DNA of 20,497 bases, from positions 1 to 20,497 of IMG/VR virus record IMGVR_UViG_3300035487_000257; one strand, given 5' to 3'. Position numbers and translations under genes: made by a program. The stretch comes from a virus. Shown here piece by piece: positions 1 to 7,801 of this stretch. Numbering within the stretch: the stretch's first letter is position 1; each line of letters begins with the position of its first letter. Below the pieces are notes generated by a model. The model was given only the letters and a program-made list of their open reading frames with translations, made no database searches and was not told where the DNA came from.

Positions 1-2
1 AC

Positions 3-134
3 CAGCCAGAAGGAATGTCTGATGAAGATTGGGCAGACTGTGTAGCACGTAACAAAGAACATCTTGTTATTATGTTAGCTAAAGATTATTGGACTGATGA
101 AGATATGACTGCTATGACGGCTGCTGCTGCTTAA
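3..134 (+). CDS. C-terminal end of a small phage protein (5'-truncated by window)
   Basis: An open frame runs from the window edge to TAA at 132-134, giving 43 visible residues that begin QPEGMSDEDWADCVARNKEH and end MTAMTAAAA. The piece is acidic and helical in character, with several Trp and Asp residues. It lies just upstream of the run of small basic late genes and is separated from the next start by 10 nt containing an AAGGA Shine-Dalgarno, so it belongs to the same + strand operon. I see no domain that names a function. Small proteins of this kind are common in late regions of marine podoviruses, which is a family impression and not a demonstrated homology. Confidence 0.65.
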   Translation, partial: QPEGMSDEDWADCVARNKEHLVIMLAKDYWTDEDMTAMTAAAA

Positions 135-144
135 AGGAACCAAC

Positions 145-420
145 ATGGCTATTGATTATCGTGGTGAGAAGTTTGCAGGCTACAACAAGCCTAAAGCGTC
201 AGCTAAAGGTAATAAAAGCCATGTAGTGCTTATCAAAGACGATGGTAAAGACCGCATGATCCGCTTTGGCGAAAAGGGTGCGTCTACAGCAGGCAAACCC
301 AAAGCTGGCGAATCAGAAGCTATGAAAGCCAAGCGCAAGTCATTTAAAGCGCGTCACGCTAAGAACATAGCCAAAGGTAAAACCAGCGCAGCTTACTGGT
401 CTAATAAAACCAAATGGTGA
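145..420 (+). CDS. Small basic phage protein (91 aa), function unknown
   Basis: The ORF encodes a 91-residue protein very rich in Lys and Arg. A central segment (VVLIKDDGKDRMIRFGEKGA, about residues 27-46) looks like a short beta-rich domain. The C-terminal third (KAKRKSFKARHAKNIAKGK, then AAYWSNKTKW) is strongly basic. The pattern 'KSFKARH...K..AAYW...' recurs in small uncharacterised proteins of many aquatic phages. A good Shine-Dalgarno (AAGGAA) lies 7 nt before ATG. It is first in a run of four consecutive basic mini-proteins ahead of the structural genes. A virion-internal or DNA-associated role is possible but is inference from charge and position only. Confidence 0.8.
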   Translation: MAIDYRGEKFAGYNKPKASAKGNKSHVVLIKDDGKDRMIRFGEKGASTAGKPKAGESEAMKAKRKSFKARHAKNIAKGKTSAAYWSNKTKW

Positions 421-429
421 GGAATTAGC

Positions 430-591
430 ATGAGCCTTTACAGAAACATTGCAGCAAAAAAGAAGCGCATTAAAGCTGGCTCTGGCGAAACCATGAAGAA
501 AGCAGGCATGAAGGGTAGGCCCACAGCTAATGCCTTTAAACAAGCCGCTAAGACAGCAAAGCCCGTATCTAAAAAGAAGGGTAATAAATAA
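430..591 (+). CDS. Tiny highly basic phage protein (53 aa)
   Basis: The ATG at 430 opens 53 codons to TAA at 589-591. The N-terminus is MSLYRNIAAKKKRIKAGSGE, followed by a Gly/Pro turn (MKGRPTANAF) and a Lys-rich tail. I recognise the 'SLY.NI..K..RI.AGSGE.M' signature as recurrent in short hypothetical proteins of podoviruses and siphoviruses, but no function is established to my knowledge. A GAGGAA ribosome-binding site precedes the start, and the stop overlaps the next start as TAATG, so translation is probably coupled. It is almost devoid of acidic residues, which suits nucleic-acid or packaged-protein contacts (inference). Confidence 0.75.
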   Translation: MSLYRNIAAKKKRIKAGSGETMKKAGMKGRPTANAFKQAAKTAKPVSKKKGNK

Positions 592-752
592 TGAAAGGCG
601 TGAAGCATTATTTAAAGAATGGCACTGAACATAAGGGTGCTATGCACAAATCTAATGGCATACCCATGACGGGTGCTAAACACACCAAGGGAAGCAAAGA
701 CTTGTTTCACAAGAAAGAATTGTCAGCCGCAGTCAGAAAGAAAATTAAATAG
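591..752 (+). CDS. Tiny basic His/Lys-rich phage protein (53 aa)
   Basis: The ATG at 591 shares its first base with the previous TAA. The 53-residue product begins MKGVKHYLKNGTEHKGAMHK and has the motif 'MTGAKHTKGSKDLFHKKELS' in its second half. Short phage proteins with 'TGK.H...SK.LFH...LS' are common in late regions, so the gene is very likely real despite its size. Five His and many Lys residues make it strongly basic. No transmembrane segment or enzymatic motif is visible. It sits in the cluster of four mini-proteins immediately before the first large tail gene and is probably co-expressed with the virion proteins. Confidence 0.75.
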   Translation: MKGVKHYLKNGTEHKGAMHKSNGIPMTGAKHTKGSKDLFHKKELSAAVRKKIK

Positions 753-763
753 AGGGTTTTGCC

Positions 764-841
764 ATGCCAAAAGGGAAGGGTACATACGGACATAAAGTGG
801 GTCGTCCATCAACTAAGCCAAAGAAAACAAAGAAGAAGTAA
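764..841 (+). CDS. Micro basic phage protein (25 aa)
   Basis: This is a 25-codon ORF beginning MPKGKGTYGHKVGRP and ending in a run of Lys. The 'MP.GKGTYG.KVGRP' start is a recurrent signature of very short phage proteins, and it is the reason I call so small an ORF. An AGAGGG Shine-Dalgarno lies 7 nt upstream of ATG. Only three bases separate its stop from the next gene. No acidic residue occurs in the product. Its role is unknown; charge and neighbourhood suggest contact with DNA or an acidic virion surface, which is inference. Confidence 0.65.
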   Translation: MPKGKGTYGHKVGRPSTKPKKTKKK

Positions 842-844
842 TTT

Positions 845-2326
845 ATGGCATTGATACCGCTAGATTTACCAGCAGGCGTTTACCGAAACGGCACTGACTT
901 GCAAAGCCAAGGGCGGTGGCGTGACTCTAATCTTGTGCGCTGGTTTGATAATACGTTACGGCCCATTGGTGGCTGGCGTACACGCAGCGATACGGCTAGT
1001 GCAGGGCAAGTGCGTGGCATGAAGTCTTGGATTGCGAATAACTCAGATCGTTGGATTGCGGCTGGTAGTTATAATAAATTATATGCTTACAGTGGCGCAG
1101 GAGTTCAGTATGACATTACGCCAACAGGTTTAACGGCTGGTAATGAGAACGCGCTTAACCCTGTGGGATTTGGCACAGCGTTTTATGGGCGTGAATACTA
1201 CGGAATAGCACGACAAGAAGCGGTCACTATTACGCCAGCTACAACATGGTCGATGGATTCATTCGGGCAGTATTTAGTGGCCTGCTCAAGTTCAGATGGA
1301 AAAGTTTACGAATGGCAATTAAGCCCTTCAACAAAGGCGGCTGTGGTAGCTAATGCCCCTGTTAATAATCGTGCAATCCTAGTGACAGAAGAAAGATTCT
1401 TAATGTGTTTGGGTGCAGGCGGTAATCCACGTTTAGTTCAATGGTCAGATCGTGAAAATAATACAGTATGGACACCAGCAGCGACTAACGAAGCTGGCAG
1501 CCTAGAACTACAGACTACAGGCCGTATTCAATGTGGTGTAAGGGTGCAGAACCAAGCATTAATATTGACTGACACTGATGCTCATGCAGCCACTTACTCT
1601 GGCCCACCTTACGTCTTTGGCATTGAGCGCATAGGCACTTCATGCGGCATTGTGTCTACTCAAGCGGTGGCGGTTGTAGACAAGGGTGCTATTTGGATGG
1701 GTAGCCGATCATTCTATACCTACAGTGGTGGTGCAGTAACCGAAGTTAATTGTGAAGTTGCTGATTACGTTTTCTCTGATATTAACCTAAGTCAGATTAG
1801 CAAGGTTTGCGCTGTGCCTAACGCCAACTTTGGTGAGATTTGGTGGTTCTACCCATCGGGCAACTCTAATGAGAATAACCGCTATGTCGTGTTTAACTAC
1901 AACGATAACACTTGGGCGATTGGCGTTTTAGCTAGAACGTCTGGTGTGGACGCAGGCGTATATCGTCAGCCCATTATTGCCTCTGCAACCGACAAGAAAC
2001 TATACGAACATGAAATTGGCTTTAACTACGATGGTGGCGAACCATTTGCAGAGTCAGGCCCGATAATTATAGGCAATGGCGATAATGTTATGTCTGTGAC
2101 CAAAATGATACCAGACGAAAAGACCCAAGGTGATGTTGACGCAACTTTTAAAACTAGATTCTATCCCAACGATGTGGAAAGAACATATGGCCCTTTCAAT
2201 ATGGCTAACCCCACTAGCCTACGTTTTACTGGGAGACAAGTCAGAATTAGGATTGAAGGTGTTAACGCTGATGATTGGCGTGTTGGTATCAATCGACTTG
2301 AAGTCATACAAGGTGGCAGACGTTGA
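845..2326 (+). CDS. Virion protein resembling packaged-DNA-stabilisation/tail hub proteins (beta-propeller-like)
   Basis: This 493-residue protein begins MALIPLDLPAGVYRNGTDLQ, a start typical of a large podovirus tail-protein family often annotated as P22 gp10-like DNA stabilisation or tail protein. Successive segments look like propeller blades: WIAAGSYNKLYAYSG (about 60-80), YLVACSSSDGKVYEW, FLMCLGAGGNPRLVQWSD, AIWMGSRSFYTYSGG and IWWFYPSGNSNENNRYVVFN, followed by a C-terminal beta domain (FKTRFYPNDVERTYGPF to the end). In P22 the gp10 family closes the portal channel after packaging. The order of repeats is seen directly, the family assignment is from memory of sequence character, and the exact tail position is inference. 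It is the first large gene of the + strand structural run. Confidence 0.7.
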   Translation: MALIPLDLPAGVYRNGTDLQSQGRWRDSNLVRWFDNTLRPIGGWRTRSDTASAGQVRGMKSWIANNSDRWIAAGSYNKLYAYSGAGVQYDITPTGLTAGNENALNPVGFGTAFYGREYYGIARQEAVTITPATTWSMDSFGQYLVACSSSDGKVYEWQLSPSTKAAVVANAPVNNRAILVTEERFLMCLGAGGNPRLVQWSDRENNTVWTPAATNEAGSLELQTTGRIQCGVRVQNQALILTDTDAHAATYSGPPYVFGIERIGTSCGIVSTQAVAVVDKGAIWMGSRSFYTYSGGAVTEVNCEVADYVFSDINLSQISKVCAVPNANFGEIWWFYPSGNSNENNRYVVFNYNDNTWAIGVLARTSGVDAGVYRQPIIASATDKKLYEHEIGFNYDGGEPFAESGPIIIGNGDNVMSVTKMIPDEKTQGDVDATFKTRFYPNDVERTYGPFNMANPTSLRFTGRQVRIRIEGVNADDWRVGINRLEVIQGGRR

Positions 2327-2691
2327 GCATACTCGACCAACCACCCAGACTGATTAATTTAAACTGGCTTCAATGGGCGCAAAGAACATCAGCCTGGTTA
2401 GCATTAACGCGCAGTGCATTACGGCATAAAGGAGCCAGTGAATCAGCAGCAGAGGATGGTGTATTGCTCTGGAATCAAACGGGTGAATACCCTGTTGTTT
2501 CAGTCGATGGTGCTTATGTGCCTGTACAGATTGCGCGTGGTTATACAGTGGCGGCATTGCCGACAGGTGTAGTTGGTCAACGGGCTTATGTGACTGACGC
2601 AGCCTCACCTAGCTTTGGCGCAGCAGTCTCAGGCGGTGGAGCAGTTGTTATCCCTGTTTTTAGAAATGCAACAGCCTGGATTGTCGGATGA
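2323..2691 (+). CDS. Small fibre-like/virion decoration protein (122 aa), TTG start
   Basis: The frame starts at TTG (2323), overlapping the preceding TGA. A clear AGGTGG Shine-Dalgarno at 2311-2316 with a 6-nt spacer supports that non-ATG start. The first 70 residues are helical and mixed. The C-terminal half (TVAALPTGVVGQRAYVTDAA, then FGAAVSGGGAVVIPVFRN and AWIVG) is a recurrent phage fibre or appendage ending in which a predicted Gly-rich beta unit closes with W(I/V)VG. This suggests a trimeric fibre tip or host-contact element. It is much shorter than usual tail fibres, so it could be a connector or decoration protein. It is coupled to its neighbours by overlapping starts and stops. Confidence 0.65.
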   Translation: MSILDQPPRLINLNWLQWAQRTSAWLALTRSALRHKGASESAAEDGVLLWNQTGEYPVVSVDGAYVPVQIARGYTVAALPTGVVGQRAYVTDAASPSFGAAVSGGGAVVIPVFRNATAWIVG

Positions 2692-3044
2692 ACGAGTTAG
2701 ACAGATGCAGAAAATGGATAGAGGATGCGCTTGAATATTCGGGCGGCACACACACTTTTGAAGATGTTAAAAATGGTATAATTGAGGGCAAATCACAGCT
2801 ATGGCCTGCGGCTAATTCTTGCCTAGTTACAGAGATTACGCGGTTCCCTCAAAAGAAGGTTTTACACGTTTTTTTAGGTGGTGGAAACTTAGAAGAAATT
2901 AAGGGTATGCAGCCAGATTTAATCAGTTGGGCAAAGGCCCAAGAGTGTGAAAGTTTGACAATGAGCGGTCGCAAAGGCTGGTCAAAAGCATTGGCAGACA
3001 TTGGTTGGAAATCCCAATTAGTGCTATTAGAAAAGAGGTTTTAG
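2688..3044 (+). CDS. Conserved podoviral protein, GNAT-like (118 aa)
   Basis: The 118-residue product begins MNELDRCRKWIEDALEYSGG, then has a beta-alpha pattern: CLVTEITRFPQKKVLHVFLG (about 45-64), a helix ending ISWAKAQECESLTMSGRKGW, and a final strand QLVLLEKRF. The closing 'A...GC..L...GR.GW...L...GW' arrangement resembles the end of small acetyltransferase-like (GNAT) folds annotated in T7-like and marine podoviruses. No classical acetyl-CoA loop is obvious, so catalysis is doubtful. Its ATG overlaps the previous stop as ATGA, placing it in the tail gene operon. It may be a structural or assembly protein with a degenerate enzyme fold (inference). Confidence 0.6.
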   Translation: MNELDRCRKWIEDALEYSGGTHTFEDVKNGIIEGKSQLWPAANSCLVTEITRFPQKKVLHVFLGGGNLEEIKGMQPDLISWAKAQECESLTMSGRKGWSKALADIGWKSQLVLLEKRF

Positions 3045-3046
3045 GT

Positions 3047-4345
3047 ATGTCAAAAGGCGGCACAACATCAGGCAGCACAGAAATTCCAGCATGGTTGGAA
3101 AATGCAGCGATTGAAAACATCAACAAAGCGCGTGACGTATCCCAAATTGGCTATGTGCCTTATTACGGGCCTGATGTAGCTGCGTTCTCGCCTATGCAAC
3201 AACAGTCTATGCAATCTACGGGTAACGCTGCTAGTGCCTTTGGATTGGCCCCACAAGGCTTTAATGCTATGGCTGGTATGCCACAAGCAGAAACCTTTGC
3301 AGGCGGCTTACAGGGCTATTCTAGTGCGCCTTTGTATGAGCAGTCATTGGATAACCTGTTTGCTAATGCACCAGGCCAATATCGCGCCATGAATGATATG
3401 TTCATTGACCCATTCACAGGGTCAGCACCAAGAAGCGGATATGGTGCTACACCCATCCAAACTGGTCAGATGATTTCTGGTGGTGGTGATAATGGTCGAA
3501 GCCCATACGGTAATGACGCAAATATTGACCATTTAAATCGCATGAAAGAACAGGGTACTGCTGACGTTTACGACTCAATTTATCGTCAGAACAAGTCAAG
3601 TGATTTGGTAGGAGGTGATACGTTTGTTGGTGACGATGGGCTTAATTACACAGTTGGCTACGATGTTGGTCAAGTAGACCCTGCTTTGGCTAACGCAGTA
3701 CAACGAAATAAAATTAACGAGGTGCGTAGCACAGGTTCAGCCATAGGAAGTATGATCGGCAATACATTGCAAGATGGTTTGCTTGGAAGAGTATTTGAAG
3801 GAGTTACAGGCGTGGCTCCATTTAACTCTAATGATGCGCCAATAGGCAGTTTATCAAACGCTGATGTAAATGATGGTAGGTTTGCTAATATTATTGGTTA
3901 TGAGCAAGAAAATGCTAGGGCGCAGTCAGACGCAGCACTACGACAACAAATTGATGCGTATAGCCAGCGTGGCGATATGTACCCGTCACAAATTGAAGGC
4001 GGTTTATTAAATGGTACGCCATTGGCTTCAAACAATATTGTAGATTTGTCAGCAGCTAGGCAAGCAGAAGATTTAGCCGCACAGCAAAGAGCAGCGCAAA
4101 GAGTAGCAGAAGAAAGAGCTCAGTCAGCATTAGCGGTTCAATATGCAAATGAGCAAGCGGCAGCAGCACAAAGAATGGCGGCTGAAAAAGCAGCACAGTT
4201 AGCGCATGAGCAAGCAATGATTGCAGCGCAAAGAAGCACAGTTAACTCAGGCGGTGGCGGCAACCCAAACAAGGGCAATAATAGTTCTGGCGGCTACGGA
4301 AAGAGTAAAGCACCAGGCGAAGCTGGTTCAAGATTCGGATTATAA
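3047..4345 (+). CDS. Ala/Gln/Gly-rich virion structural protein (432 aa)
   Basis: I start this gene at ATG 3047, two bases after the preceding stop, rather than an in-frame ATG at 3005 inside the upstream gene. The N-terminus is MSKGGTTSGSTEIPAWLENA, followed by YVPYYGPDVAAFSPMQQQSM, a motif typical of large podovirus structural proteins near the tail or internal core. The middle is low-complexity and Gly/Asn-rich. Residues about 325-400 form a long Ala/Gln/Glu stretch with strong coiled-coil character (AEDLAAQQRAAQRVAEERAQ and on). It ends in a Gly/Ser-rich tail. It lies 11 nt before a gene of the same compositional type and likely works with it. Function is inferred from family character and position. 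Confidence 0.65.
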   Translation: MSKGGTTSGSTEIPAWLENAAIENINKARDVSQIGYVPYYGPDVAAFSPMQQQSMQSTGNAASAFGLAPQGFNAMAGMPQAETFAGGLQGYSSAPLYEQSLDNLFANAPGQYRAMNDMFIDPFTGSAPRSGYGATPIQTGQMISGGGDNGRSPYGNDANIDHLNRMKEQGTADVYDSIYRQNKSSDLVGGDTFVGDDGLNYTVGYDVGQVDPALANAVQRNKINEVRSTGSAIGSMIGNTLQDGLLGRVFEGVTGVAPFNSNDAPIGSLSNADVNDGRFANIIGYEQENARAQSDAALRQQIDAYSQRGDMYPSQIEGGLLNGTPLASNNIVDLSAARQAEDLAAQQRAAQRVAEERAQSALAVQYANEQAAAAQRMAAEKAAQLAHEQAMIAAQRSTVNSGGGGNPNKGNNSSGGYGKSKAPGEAGSRFGL

Positions 4346-4356
4346 GGAACAACATT

Positions 4357-5061
4357 ATGGCAGGCGCACCTACAGGCGGTTTTAACGTCAACACAGCAGC
4401 AGCAGGCGGCATCCAACAAGCAGGAATGGGTGCGGCACAGGGTATGAATTATCGGCCTATGGCAATTACTGCGCCAACGCAAGATAGTTTGCAGCAGTAC
4501 ACTAATCCGTATGAGACACAGGTTGTGAACCAATCTCTTGCTGATTTAGAACGAAGCCGTCTTATGGCCCAGAATGTCGGTGGCGCACAGGCAAGCGCAG
4601 CTAACGCATTTGGTGGCTCACGACAGGGCATTGCAGAAGCAGAAACCAATCGGGCCTTTGCAGATCAAGCAGCCCGTACAGCGTCAGGATTGCGGCAGAC
4701 AGGCTACCAGAACGCACAGACAATGGAACGCCAAGCGCAAATGCAAAACCAGCAGGCAGGCTTATCGGGCGCACAACAGCGTTTAAATGCAGGCCAACAG
4801 CTAGGCAGCTTGTCTAACCTTGGTTTTGGTATGGGTCAGACTATTCAAAGCCGTATGGATCAGCAAGGCGCAATGCAACAAGCATTGAATCAACAGCTTA
4901 TTAACGCAGGCAAGAATCAATACGCTGGCTACACTGGCGCACCAGCGCAAAGCCTACAGTATTTGTTACAGGCCGTAGGTGGCGCACCAACTCCACAGAA
5001 TACAACTCAAGGGTATTCGCCTGGTTTGTTTGATTATTTAACATTAGCAGCGAGTATCTAA
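4357..5061 (+). CDS. Gln/Ala-rich virion structural protein (234 aa)
   Basis: The 234-residue product has a Gly/Ala-rich start, then LQQYTNPYETQVVNQSLADL (about 45-65), a helix with FGGSRQGIAEAETNRAFADQ (about 84-104) and a long Gln/Ala helix to about residue 190. 'Y.NPY...V...L.D..R.R' followed by 'GGSRQG.A.AE' is characteristic of marine podovirus structural proteins, where it usually lies in one longer polypeptide with the 'P..GP.VAAFSP.Q' motif seen in the preceding gene. The two adjacent genes may therefore be split halves. An AAGGAA site precedes ATG, and only 1 nt separates its stop from the next start. Confidence 0.65.
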   Translation: MAGAPTGGFNVNTAAAGGIQQAGMGAAQGMNYRPMAITAPTQDSLQQYTNPYETQVVNQSLADLERSRLMAQNVGGAQASAANAFGGSRQGIAEAETNRAFADQAARTASGLRQTGYQNAQTMERQAQMQNQQAGLSGAQQRLNAGQQLGSLSNLGFGMGQTIQSRMDQQGAMQQALNQQLINAGKNQYAGYTGAPAQSLQYLLQAVGGAPTPQNTTQGYSPGLFDYLTLAASI

Positions 5062-5062
5062 A

Positions 5063-6097
5063 ATGGGAATATTAGACAGCATTGGCACATATTTGGGTGA
5101 TGAAGAAAATCGTCTAAGGTTGGCATCAGGCTTTGCAGGGCTTAGTGGTAATCCTAACGCTGGCAATATTCAGCAAGGCTTACAAAACCGCCTTTCAGTC
5201 TTGCAAGATGATCGTAAGCTAAAAGCTGCTACTGAATTGGAAGCAGATAAATTAAAACGCCATACATCTATGGCTTTGCAGATACTAGGAAACAATCACC
5301 CCGAAATATCACAGTTATTAGCCAATGGGTTTTTAACACCTAACCAAGCCATTACAGAGTCGCGTAAACCTAAATCTGAAAGGGGAATGTTTAAAGGTGC
5401 TGATGGGTTTAATTATTACATAGATGATCAAACTCGCGTATTACCTAACGCGGTATTGCCACCAGAAAAAGGTACTGCGGCTATGCAAGAATACAATTAT
5501 GCAGTTGGTCAGGGTTATGAAGGTGATTTAAATAGTTATATTTTAGGCCAAAAAACTGCGGGTGCGCCTAAGACTGAGGTTAGTTATAACGGATCATCGG
5601 GTGCGCCAGCAAAAGCACCTGACGGCATGACTAACGTAACTGATATAGCCACTGGTATTGTCACGCAAGTGCCAATTAAGGGCGGTGTGGTTGATATTGG
5701 TGCTCAAAAACAAGTAACAAATGCAAACAATGCGTTAGCAACTATTGAGAGTGCGTTAAATCACCCTGGTTTAAATGCTTCTGTTGGTTCAATAGATTCT
5801 AAGTTTGTCAGCCTTTCACCTGATGCGGTTGCTTTTGAAGCCTATCACGATCAAATCAAAGGTAAGGCGTTCTTAGCAGCGTTTGAATCATTAAAAGGTG
5901 GTGGTCAAATTACAGAGGTTGAGGGTTTAAAAGCAGAACAAGCCACGGCTCGTTTAAATCTAGCGCAAGATGAAGAGGATTATAAACAGGCTCTTAGAGA
6001 TTTAAAAAATGTTATTTACGATGTTTTAGAGCGAAATCAGGGCATATTAAATTCCATTCCAAACAGCAACAATAATGATCCATTAGGAATCCTATAG
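5063..6097 (+). CDS. Internal virion/structural protein (344 aa)
   Basis: The N-terminus MGILDSIGTYLGDEENRLRL plus SGFAGLSGNPNAGNIQQGLQ is a recognisable beginning of podovirus internal or structural proteins. Residues about 115-150 form a short beta-rich unit (ADGFNYYIDDQTRVLPNAVL). The C-terminal part contains AYHDQIKGKAFLAAFESLKG and GGQITEVEGLKAEQATARLN, a conserved helical module found in several phage virion proteins. No transmembrane segment is visible. The gene starts 1 nt after the previous stop and is followed by the large ejection-type protein, so a role in the internal core or DNA ejection apparatus is likely but not demonstrated by sequence alone. Confidence 0.65.
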   Translation: MGILDSIGTYLGDEENRLRLASGFAGLSGNPNAGNIQQGLQNRLSVLQDDRKLKAATELEADKLKRHTSMALQILGNNHPEISQLLANGFLTPNQAITESRKPKSERGMFKGADGFNYYIDDQTRVLPNAVLPPEKGTAAMQEYNYAVGQGYEGDLNSYILGQKTAGAPKTEVSYNGSSGAPAKAPDGMTNVTDIATGIVTQVPIKGGVVDIGAQKQVTNANNALATIESALNHPGLNASVGSIDSKFVSLSPDAVAFEAYHDQIKGKAFLAAFESLKGGGQITEVEGLKAEQATARLNLAQDEEDYKQALRDLKNVIYDVLERNQGILNSIPNSNNNDPLGIL

Positions 6098-6106
6098 GAA
6101 TAATTT

Positions 6107-7789
6107 ATGTCTTTACAAGATATTAGAAATAAGTTTCCGCAGTACGATGATATTTCAGATGGTGATTTAGCATATAAACTTTATGCCAAAAATTACTCAG
6201 ATATGCCTATGGGTCAATTTGCAGATCAAATGAATTTATCGCGTGATGAATTTTCTTTTATGATTGCTTCTGCTAGAAAAGCTGGCTATACGCCAACGTC
6301 AAGAACGCAATCAAAAGACAGAGTTATTGAAGATTTAGGTGGTACAGGTATTTTAAGATCAGCTATTCAAACTGCTACATTTGGTGGTGCTGATGAAATC
6401 GTTGGAGGCGGTGCGGCACTTGGTCGCAAGCTGATGGGTGATGAACGCCCTATTGGGGAAATATACACTCAAGAACAACAAGCAGAAGAGGCTAGGCTTA
6501 ATCAGTATCGTAAAACTGACCCCGTTAAAGCTGGTATTGCTGAGTTTGCAGGCGGCATGGTGGCTCCATTTGGTGTCGTTAAAAATGCTAAACAGGCTTT
6601 GGCTGCTGGTACAGGAGTGGGTGGTCTTACAGGATTTTTATCTGGCAAAGATGGAAACCGATTAAAGTCTGCTGGATATGGCGCTTTGTTTGGTGGCTTG
6701 CTTGGCCCTGCTGCCTATAAAGGTGGAGAACTTGCTGCAAGTTCTTTTGGTAAGGCTTTACAAAATAGGGCTAAGAAGTTAGCTACGGCTGGTGCGCCCA
6801 CTGCTTCCCAGTTAAAAAAAGAAGCTGATGAAGCCTATAAAATTGCTAAAGATAGTGGTGTTGTTATTGACCCCGATCAATTTAATAGTTTTGTAGACAG
6901 TGTTATCAAGTCTGTGTCAGGAAAGTCTAGGGTTCAGCAAGAAGCTATTGACGAATTGATGCCTAAAATGAAAACAGTTAAAAATATGCTTGAGGGCAGT
7001 GTGGGTGAGCAGTTAGGTCTTGATGATCTTGAAGCATTGCGCAGGATTGCAAAAATACCAGCAGGGGATATAACTAACCCAGATCAGCAAAGAATGGCTA
7101 TGACGATTGTTAATGCCATTGATGATTTGATGGAAAACATCGACCCAAAACAAATGCAAGGCGATTTATTTCAAAAGCAGCTTAAAGAATCCGTTGGTGG
7201 TGCATTTAAAGATGCTAGGTCAATGTGGGGTAAGTTGCGCAAAACTGAGCAAATAGATGAACTTTTACTTAACGCTGGCACTTATGCTGGCGGTCTTGAA
7301 AGCGGCATTAAAAACCAATTAAATAGCATTTTAAGAAACCCTAGAAAACAAAGAAATTTCACTAAAGCAGAGTTAAAAATGATGCGTGAGATTTCAGAGG
7401 GTACGCCATTAGGTAATCTAGCTGGCTCTGTTGGTCAAATGGGATTATCAGCGACAGGAGGCCGTAACGTATTCAGCGCAGGCACAGGTATGGCAGCAGG
7501 CGGTACGGCTGGATTTGTTATTGGTGGCCCTGTAGGTGCGGCTATTGGCGCAGGGGCAGAATTAACGGCTGCAACCGCTTTAAAATATGTTCGTGAAAAA
7601 AGCATGGAACAGCAAGTTAAAATATTGCGAGATTTAATTGCGTCTGGTCAGGTTGAAAAGTTTGCTAATCAGGCTCCCCAAGCCTTTGCAGTAATTCAGC
7701 AAGCGGCACAAAAGATAGGCCAAAGCACCATAATAAACAACACACCAGAATTACAACGCACTGAGCCTCGCGGCTTATTGTCGCAATAG
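6107..7789 (+). CDS. Internal virion (DNA ejection) protein, membrane-active segments
   Basis: This 560-residue protein begins MSLQDIRNKFPQYDDISDGD, a short N-terminal helical domain common in podovirus ejection proteins. It has several Gly/Ala-rich hydrophobic stretches: about 85-106, 142-180, 188-212 and 457-492, the last reading GTAGFVIGGPVGAAIGAGAE. Such glycine-zipper helices are typical of proteins expelled from the capsid that insert into the host envelope, as P22 gp7/gp16/gp20 and T7 gp14-gp16 do. The middle (about 225-400) is helical and soluble. It directly precedes the portal gene, with an AAGGA site between them. The ejection role is inferred from composition, size and context; no lysozyme motif is visible. 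Confidence 0.7.
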   Translation: MSLQDIRNKFPQYDDISDGDLAYKLYAKNYSDMPMGQFADQMNLSRDEFSFMIASARKAGYTPTSRTQSKDRVIEDLGGTGILRSAIQTATFGGADEIVGGGAALGRKLMGDERPIGEIYTQEQQAEEARLNQYRKTDPVKAGIAEFAGGMVAPFGVVKNAKQALAAGTGVGGLTGFLSGKDGNRLKSAGYGALFGGLLGPAAYKGGELAASSFGKALQNRAKKLATAGAPTASQLKKEADEAYKIAKDSGVVIDPDQFNSFVDSVIKSVSGKSRVQQEAIDELMPKMKTVKNMLEGSVGEQLGLDDLEALRRIAKIPAGDITNPDQQRMAMTIVNAIDDLMENIDPKQMQGDLFQKQLKESVGGAFKDARSMWGKLRKTEQIDELLLNAGTYAGGLESGIKNQLNSILRNPRKQRNFTKAELKMMREISEGTPLGNLAGSVGQMGLSATGGRNVFSAGTGMAAGGTAGFVIGGPVGAAIGAGAELTAATALKYVREKSMEQQVKILRDLIASGQVEKFANQAPQAFAVIQQAAQKIGQSTIINNTPELQRTEPRGLLSQ

Positions 7790-7801
7790 AAGGATTTAAC
7801 A

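Noticed and set aside
2323-2691. Diversity-generating retroelement target in the fibre-like gene
   Set aside because: No reverse transcriptase and no template repeat are present in the window.
3005-3046. Earlier ATG for the 432-residue virion protein
   Set aside because: The extra 14 residues are translated from within the preceding gene; ATG 3047 begins the typical sequence MSKGGT.
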